Shown: positions 6,949-10,158 of the stretch, one piece after another
Numbering within the stretch: the stretch's first letter is position 1
Layout: every line of letters begins with the position of its first letter
Assembly: GCA_002429965.1 (NCBI GenBank)
Contig: DJBG01000154.1
Span: 13,768-23,925 of the forward strand
Length of the DNA: 10,158 nt
Direction of reading: 5' to 3'
From: Hungatella sp. UBA5982
Lineage (GTDB): Bacteria > Bacillota > Clostridia > Lachnospirales > Lachnospiraceae
Notes under the pieces: model-generated
What the model was told of the DNA's origin: nothing
What the model saw: the letters and a program-made list of their open reading frames with translations, nothing else
Database searches by the model: none
Position numbers and translations under genes: made by a program

Positions 6949-8310
6949 ATGAACGTGGAAGAAAAAAGATTAAAGCGTGCCAGACGGCACGTGAGCCAGA
7001 CACAGTTTATTGCTTATGGATTTTTTTGTCTGATCTTAACAGGAGCCTTGCTTTTGATGCTTCCGATTTCCAGCAGGGATGGACAGTCTGAAGATTTTTT
7101 AAGCTGCCTGTTTACTGCTACCAGCGCTTCCTGTGTGACGGGCCTGATTGTCAGGGATACCTGGACCCAGTGGTCTTTGTTTGGACAGATGGTGATTATA
7201 ACAATGATACAGATCGGGGGCCTTGGGTTTGTTACCGTTGGCGTATTTATCTCTATCGTGCTCAGGCGGAAGATCGGCTTAAAAGAGAGAGGGCTTTTGC
7301 AGGAAAGTGTTAATACGTTACAGATCGGCGGAGTTGTAAGGCTGGCGAAAGGGATTATAAAAGGAACCTTTCTCATTGAAGGAACAGGAGCCATTCTTCT
7401 GGCCATACGTTTCATTCCTAAATACGGGTTCTGGAGGGGATCGTTTTACGGCATTTTCCACGCCATATCAGCCTTCTGCAATGCAGGATTTGACTTAATG
7501 GGAAATCAGAAGCCTTTTAATTCCTTAGTCTCCTATTACGATGACTGGCTGGTGAATCTTGTCATTATGTCTCTGATCATCATAGGCGGCATCGGTTTTA
7601 TCGTGTGGGAAGATATATATAGGAATAAGCTTCACTTTAAAAAATATATGCTGCATACCAAAATGGTTTTGGTGAGTACCACAGTTCTGGTTTTTGGAGG
7701 GGGATTCCTTTTCTATCTGCTGGAACGGAACAATCTTTTGGTGGGGATGAATGCAAGCGGACAGATTTTAACCTCCATGTTCAGTTCTGTAACTGCCAGA
7801 ACAGCCGGTTTTAATACCACTGATACGGCATCATTGACCGACGGGAGTAAGCTCCTTACCATAATCCTCATGTTCATCGGAGGAAGCCCCGGATCAACAG
7901 CGGGAGGAATTAAGACGACAACAATCTTTGTCCTTCTTATGTGCGTACATTCCAATATTAAACAGACCTACGGGGTCAATATTTTTGGAAGGCGTCTGGA
8001 AGAGACTGTCATCAAGCGCGCAGGCGCTATTTTGACCATCAACTTGTTTTTGGCTCTTTCTGCTTCCCTGGCTATTATGGCAATTCAGCCGCTGGGATTT
8101 TCGGACATACTGTTTGAAACGGCATCAGCCATCGGAACGGTAGGAATGACCACAGGTATCACAAGGGATCTTTATTCTGTATCAAAGGTGATCATTATTA
8201 TCCTCATGTACAGCGGAAGGATCGGAAGCTTGTCCTTTGCCCTGGCATTTGCTCAAAGTCAGCGCAAGGCTCATGTGGAACAAGTAGCAGAGACCATCAA
8301 TGTGGGTTAA
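6949..8310 (+). CDS. ktrB: KtrB/TrkH-family potassium uptake channel subunit
   Basis: Membrane subunit of a K+ (often Na+-dependent) uptake system. Its 453 residues fit KtrB better than longer TrkH proteins. The four pore loops, each with the filter glycine, are visible: SASCVTGL (59-66), SAFCNAGF (174-181), TARTAGFN (282-289) and SAIGTVGMTTG (393-403). The intramembrane gating loop GGSPGSTAGGIKTT (311-324) is present, as is the C-terminal SGRIGSLSF (422-430), which is usually GRxGPLT. The start lies one base after the znuB stop. The nearest ribosome binding site (GAGG, 6933-6936) is weak and 12 bases away, so translation probably depends on coupling to znuB. Its regulatory partner ktrA follows 17 bases later. 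Name ktrB versus trkH is chosen by length and by pairing with a single-domain RCK protein. Confidence 0.93.
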   Translation: MNVEEKRLKRARRHVSQTQFIAYGFFCLILTGALLLMLPISSRDGQSEDFLSCLFTATSASCVTGLIVRDTWTQWSLFGQMVIITMIQIGGLGFVTVGVFISIVLRRKIGLKERGLLQESVNTLQIGGVVRLAKGIIKGTFLIEGTGAILLAIRFIPKYGFWRGSFYGIFHAISAFCNAGFDLMGNQKPFNSLVSYYDDWLVNLVIMSLIIIGGIGFIVWEDIYRNKLHFKKYMLHTKMVLVSTTVLVFGGGFLFYLLERNNLLVGMNASGQILTSMFSSVTARTAGFNTTDTASLTDGSKLLTIILMFIGGSPGSTAGGIKTTTIFVLLMCVHSNIKQTYGVNIFGRRLEETVIKRAGAILTINLFLALSASLAIMAIQPLGFSDILFETASAIGTVGMTTGITRDLYSVSKVIIIILMYSGRIGSLSFALAFAQSQRKAHVEQVAETINVG

Positions 8311-8327
8311 AGGAAAGGGATAAAATC

Positions 8328-8981
8328 ATGAAATCAGTATTAATTATTGGACTTGGCCGGTTTGGCCATCATCTGTGTCTTAATATGGCGAGGCTTGGAA
8401 ATGATGTTATGATCGTGGACCAGAAGGAAGAGTGTCTGGAAGACTTACTTCCATATGTTACCAGTGCAAAGATTGGTGACTGCACCAATGAAACGGTATT
8501 AAAAAGCTTGGGAATCGCTAATTTCGATCTGTGTTTTGTGTGTATCGGAACGAATTTCCAGAGTAGTCTTGAGATCACCAGTCTGGTCAAGGAGCTGGGA
8601 GGCAGAAGAGTGATCAGTAAGGCAAACCGTGATATACATGCCAAATTCCTGCTGAGAAACGGAGCGGATGAAGTCATTTATCCGGATCGGGATATTGCAG
8701 AAAAACTGGCTGTCCGCTACAGCACGGATCATGTGTTTGACTATATTGAGCTGACCCCGGAATATTCTATCTATGAGATCCCACCTCTTCCGGAATGGGT
8801 GCATAAATCCATAAGGGAAGCGGATATCAGAAACCGGTATCATATCAGCGTCCTGGGAATTAAGCGGGAAGGCAGGGCTCAGCTCATGCCGCCGGCAGAT
8901 TATGTGATTCAGGCTCAGGAGCATTTGATGGTGATTGGCAAAAGAGAGCATATTGAGCATATACTAAAGGAACTAAAGTAG
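8328..8981 (+). CDS. ktrA: KtrA/TrkA-family RCK regulatory subunit of potassium uptake
   Basis: Cytoplasmic peripheral subunit that binds nucleotides and gates KtrB, forming an octameric ring in known systems. It has one RCK unit, 217 residues, the normal KtrA size. The N-terminal Rossmann fold shows GLGRFG (8-13, the GxGxxG motif) and the acidic residue Asp31 at the end of strand 2 (VMIVD), which favours NAD(H)/ATP/ADP-type ligands over NADP. Strand 4 reads FVCIGTNFQSSL. The RCK_C domain covers about residues 138-217, with the ISVLGIKREGR and VIQAQEHLMVIG segments. A purine-rich site (AAGGAAAGGG) lies before the ATG. The stop is TAG (8979-8981), the only gene in the window that ends in amber. 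The next gene begins 21 bases later in the same frame. Confidence 0.95.
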   Translation: MKSVLIIGLGRFGHHLCLNMARLGNDVMIVDQKEECLEDLLPYVTSAKIGDCTNETVLKSLGIANFDLCFVCIGTNFQSSLEITSLVKELGGRRVISKANRDIHAKFLLRNGADEVIYPDRDIAEKLAVRYSTDHVFDYIELTPEYSIYEIPPLPEWVHKSIREADIRNRYHISVLGIKREGRAQLMPPADYVIQAQEHLMVIGKREHIEHILKELK

Positions 8982-9002
8982 GGAAGCAATAGGAGGTTTG
9001 GT

Positions 9003-9206
9003 ATGCCTGTATGGTTAGCTTCTAATGGTTCGACGGTTTTAGTAGCCCTTGTAATTTTGATGCTGGTGTGTATTTCAGTCAGACAGTTTATAAAAAACAA
9101 GAGAAAAGGCGGCTGCGGACATTGCGGCGGGGGCTGCAACCACTGCCGCGGAAGCTGCGGCCAATGTGTCTTTAGAGATGCTGATGAGGAAAAGAAGGAT
9201 TTATAA
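9003..9206 (+). CDS. Small Cys-rich membrane protein, FeoB-associated-like
   Basis: A 67-residue protein with one transmembrane helix (about residues 10-30), a basic stop-transfer segment (KNKRKGG, 31-37) and a cytoplasmic tail with six cysteines at 38, 41, 45, 48, 52 and 55, an exact CX2CX3CX2CX3CX2C pattern that also contains His40 and His47. The tail ends in an acidic DADEEKKDL. This architecture resembles the FeoB-associated Cys-rich membrane proteins that often follow feoB in clostridia; their function is not established, but binding or handing over metal is plausible. The start is well supported by AGGAGG (8991-8996), 6 bases before the ATG. It follows ktrA by 21 bases and precedes the operon terminator. 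No feoB or feoA is in the window. Family assignment is by architecture, not by strong sequence identity. Confidence 0.8.
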   Translation: MPVWLASNGSTVLVALVILMLVCISVRQFIKNKRKGGCGHCGGGCNHCRGSCGQCVFRDADEEKKDL

Positions 9207-9210
9207 AGAG

Positions 9211-9271
9211 GAAAAGGCGGAAGGAGGATGCCCATTTGTTTTATGGCATCCTACTCCCGCCTTTTCTATTA
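9211..9271. terminator. Long bidirectional terminator between convergent units
   Basis: Two nearly complementary arms, 9211-9232 and 9245-9266, form a stem of about 20 bp: an inner perfect 8-bp part AGGATGCC/GGCATCCT and an outer perfect 10-bp part GAAAAGGCGG/CCGCCTTTTC, separated by a short mismatched region. The loop is 12 bases. T-rich tails occur on both sides when read on each strand (CTTTTCTATTATTTT on plus; TTTTCCTCTTT on minus). It starts 4 bases after the small Cys-rich gene and touches the stop codon of the minus-strand EIIC gene, so it can serve both transcription units. Confidence 0.85.
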
Positions 9272-10158
9272 TTTTAAATCCAGCTTTAAGTCTCCGAATT
9301 TGATCCAGCCGATTTTTCTAAGTATTTCACCGAACAGCAGTGTGAGAAGGGCAGGCAGGAGAAAGCAGACCATCAGGATTCCAAGCCACATGAAGGATCC
9401 GCCTTTCATTGCAGTGTAGACACCGATGGGGCCTACCAGCCCGCAGGTGCCCATGCCGGAGCCTGCAGGTATGTTTTTCAGCTGGAATACCATGGTTGCG
9501 ATTGGGCCCGTTATCATGGAAGCCAAGGTAGGGGCGATCCAGATCTTTGGATTTTTCACAATGTTTCCCATTTGCAGCATACTGGTGCCAAGGCCCTGGG
9601 CCATAAGTCCGCCTATTCCATTTTCCCGGAAGGAAAGGACGGCAAAGCCGATCATCTGCGCGCAGCAGCCGGCTGTGGCAGCACCTCCTGCCAGGCCGTC
9701 TAGGGATAAGGCGATACAGATGGCAGCGCTGCTGATGGGCAGGGTGAGGGCGATGCCGATTAAGGCAGATACCAGGATGCCCATAAACAATGGCTGCAAT
9801 TCGGTAGCTGTTTTCACAAGGACGCCAAACCAGTCCATGAAGCCTGCTACGCCCGGTCCTATGGACTGTGCAATGAGGACTCCGGAAATGATGGTCACTC
9901 CAGGAGTGACCAGAATGTCCAGCCGTGTTTCCTTTGAAACGATCTTTCCAAGTTCTGTGGCAACCACCGTTGCAGCGAGAGCTCCCACGGGTCCTCCAAG
10001 AGCATTGCCGGCGATGCCCACGGTTGCTGCGGAAAAAAGGACCAGGGCAGGGGCGTGAAGGGCATAGGCAATGGCAACGCCCAGGGCTGCTCCGGTGGCA
10101 CTTTTTGCGTAGTCCGCGATCACATTGAAAATAGTGAGACTGAATTGCTGGCCCAGAG
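9269..10158 (-). CDS. Stand-alone PTS EIIC-type membrane protein (5' truncated by window)
   Basis: Polytopic membrane protein of the PTS_EIIC_2 type, often annotated 'PTS sugar transporter subunit IIC'. The frame is open to the window edge: codons upstream of the GTG at 10123 read LGQQFSLTIFN and continue the protein, so the true start lies outside. About 296 residues are visible. Recognisable segments include ATGAALGVAIAYALHAP near the visible N terminus, GNALGGPVGALAATVVATELGKIVSKETRLDILVTPG, LTLPISSAAICIALSLDGLAGGAATAGCCAQMIGF, GLGTSMLQMGNIVKNPKIW and IPAGSGMGTCGLVGPIG. No EIIA or EIIB is seen beside it on the 3' side, and members are usually encoded alone, so the substrate and even phosphotransfer coupling are uncertain. 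It ends in TAA within the shared terminator. Long open frames on the opposite strand (for example 9426-10058) are reflections of its codon bias. Confidence 0.88.
   Translation of the reverse strand, partial: LGQQFSLTIFNVIADYAKSATGAALGVAIAYALHAPALVLFSAATVGIAGNALGGPVGALAATVVATELGKIVSKETRLDILVTPGVTIISGVLIAQSIGPGVAGFMDWFGVLVKTATELQPLFMGILVSALIGIALTLPISSAAICIALSLDGLAGGAATAGCCAQMIGFAVLSFRENGIGGLMAQGLGTSMLQMGNIVKNPKIWIAPTLASMITGPIATMVFQLKNIPAGSGMGTCGLVGPIGVYTAMKGGSFMWLGILMVCFLLPALLTLLFGEILRKIGWIKFGDLKLDLK

Noticed and set aside
7014..7415. 133-codon open frame on the minus strand
   Set aside because: It is antisense to the first pore loops of ktrB and its composition is that of a shadow of a membrane-protein gene.
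8499..8960. 153-codon open frame on the minus strand
   Set aside because: It is antisense to ktrA, which has clear Rossmann and RCK_C motifs, and it has no recognisable domain or ribosome binding site.
9426..10058. 210-codon open frame on the plus strand
   Set aside because: It is Pro- and Arg-rich without domain features and lies fully antisense to the well-supported EIIC membrane gene; it mirrors that gene's codon bias.
10121..10123. GTG start for the minus-strand EIIC gene
   Set aside because: The frame stays open to the window edge, and the family has more N-terminal sequence than this start would give.
1..10158. CRISPR array, tRNA, insertion sequence, phage or toxin-antitoxin module
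   Set aside because: No spaced direct repeats, cloverleaf-like segment, transposase, terminal inverted repeats or paired small ORFs with ribosome binding sites were seen.

Overview
The window looks like chromosomal DNA of a low-to-moderate GC Firmicute, most likely a Lachnospiraceae-type clostridium (Lacrimispora- or Enterocloster-like). This is inferred from AGGAGG ribosome binding sites, tight head-to-tail operons, a three-domain FruA next to FruK, a clostridial-style ZnuA with GDKFPFRY in place of the usual third-histidine motif, and KtrAB-type potassium uptake. No tRNA, rRNA, CRISPR array, insertion sequence, phage gene or integration site was seen.

Layout. (1) Positions 1-2329 are the end of a fructose PTS operon: the C-terminal part of 1-phosphofructokinase (fruK), then fruA (EIIABC), then a GC-rich hairpin. 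fruA is split by an in-frame TAG at 1682-1684, inside the membrane-embedded IIC domain. The reading frame continues intact on both sides, so this is one nonsense codon and not a frameshift. (2) 2383-3190 is a monocistronic HAD-family phosphatase (Gph-like) with its own likely promoter and a terminator-like hairpin. (3) 3213-4302 is a LytR-CpsA-Psr (LCP) family cell-wall ligase followed by another hairpin. (4) 4349-9266 is the main unit: an extended -10 promoter, then znuA-znuC-znuB (zinc/manganese ABC uptake), ktrB-ktrA (potassium uptake channel and its RCK regulatory subunit) and a 67-residue membrane protein with a regular six-cysteine tail resembling FeoB-associated Cys-rich proteins. Genes overlap or lie 1-21 bases apart, with no terminator seen until a long A/T-flanked hairpin at 9211-9266. 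(5) From the right edge, on the minus strand, a stand-alone PTS EIIC-like membrane protein (PTS_EIIC_2 type) runs convergently into the same hairpin.

How the genes fit together. FruA would import fructose as fructose-1-phosphate and FruK would phosphorylate it to fructose-1,6-bisphosphate; with the amber codon this route is probably broken unless the codon is read through or is a base-call error. The 4.35-9.27 kb unit is a cation-acquisition operon that joins divalent-metal import, potassium import and a putative metal-binding small protein. Most of the content belongs to known families. The points most worth a second look are the amber codon in fruA, the unusual zinc-potassium-Cys-rich protein grouping, and the orphan EIIC. 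I did not find convincing evidence of a wholly new system.
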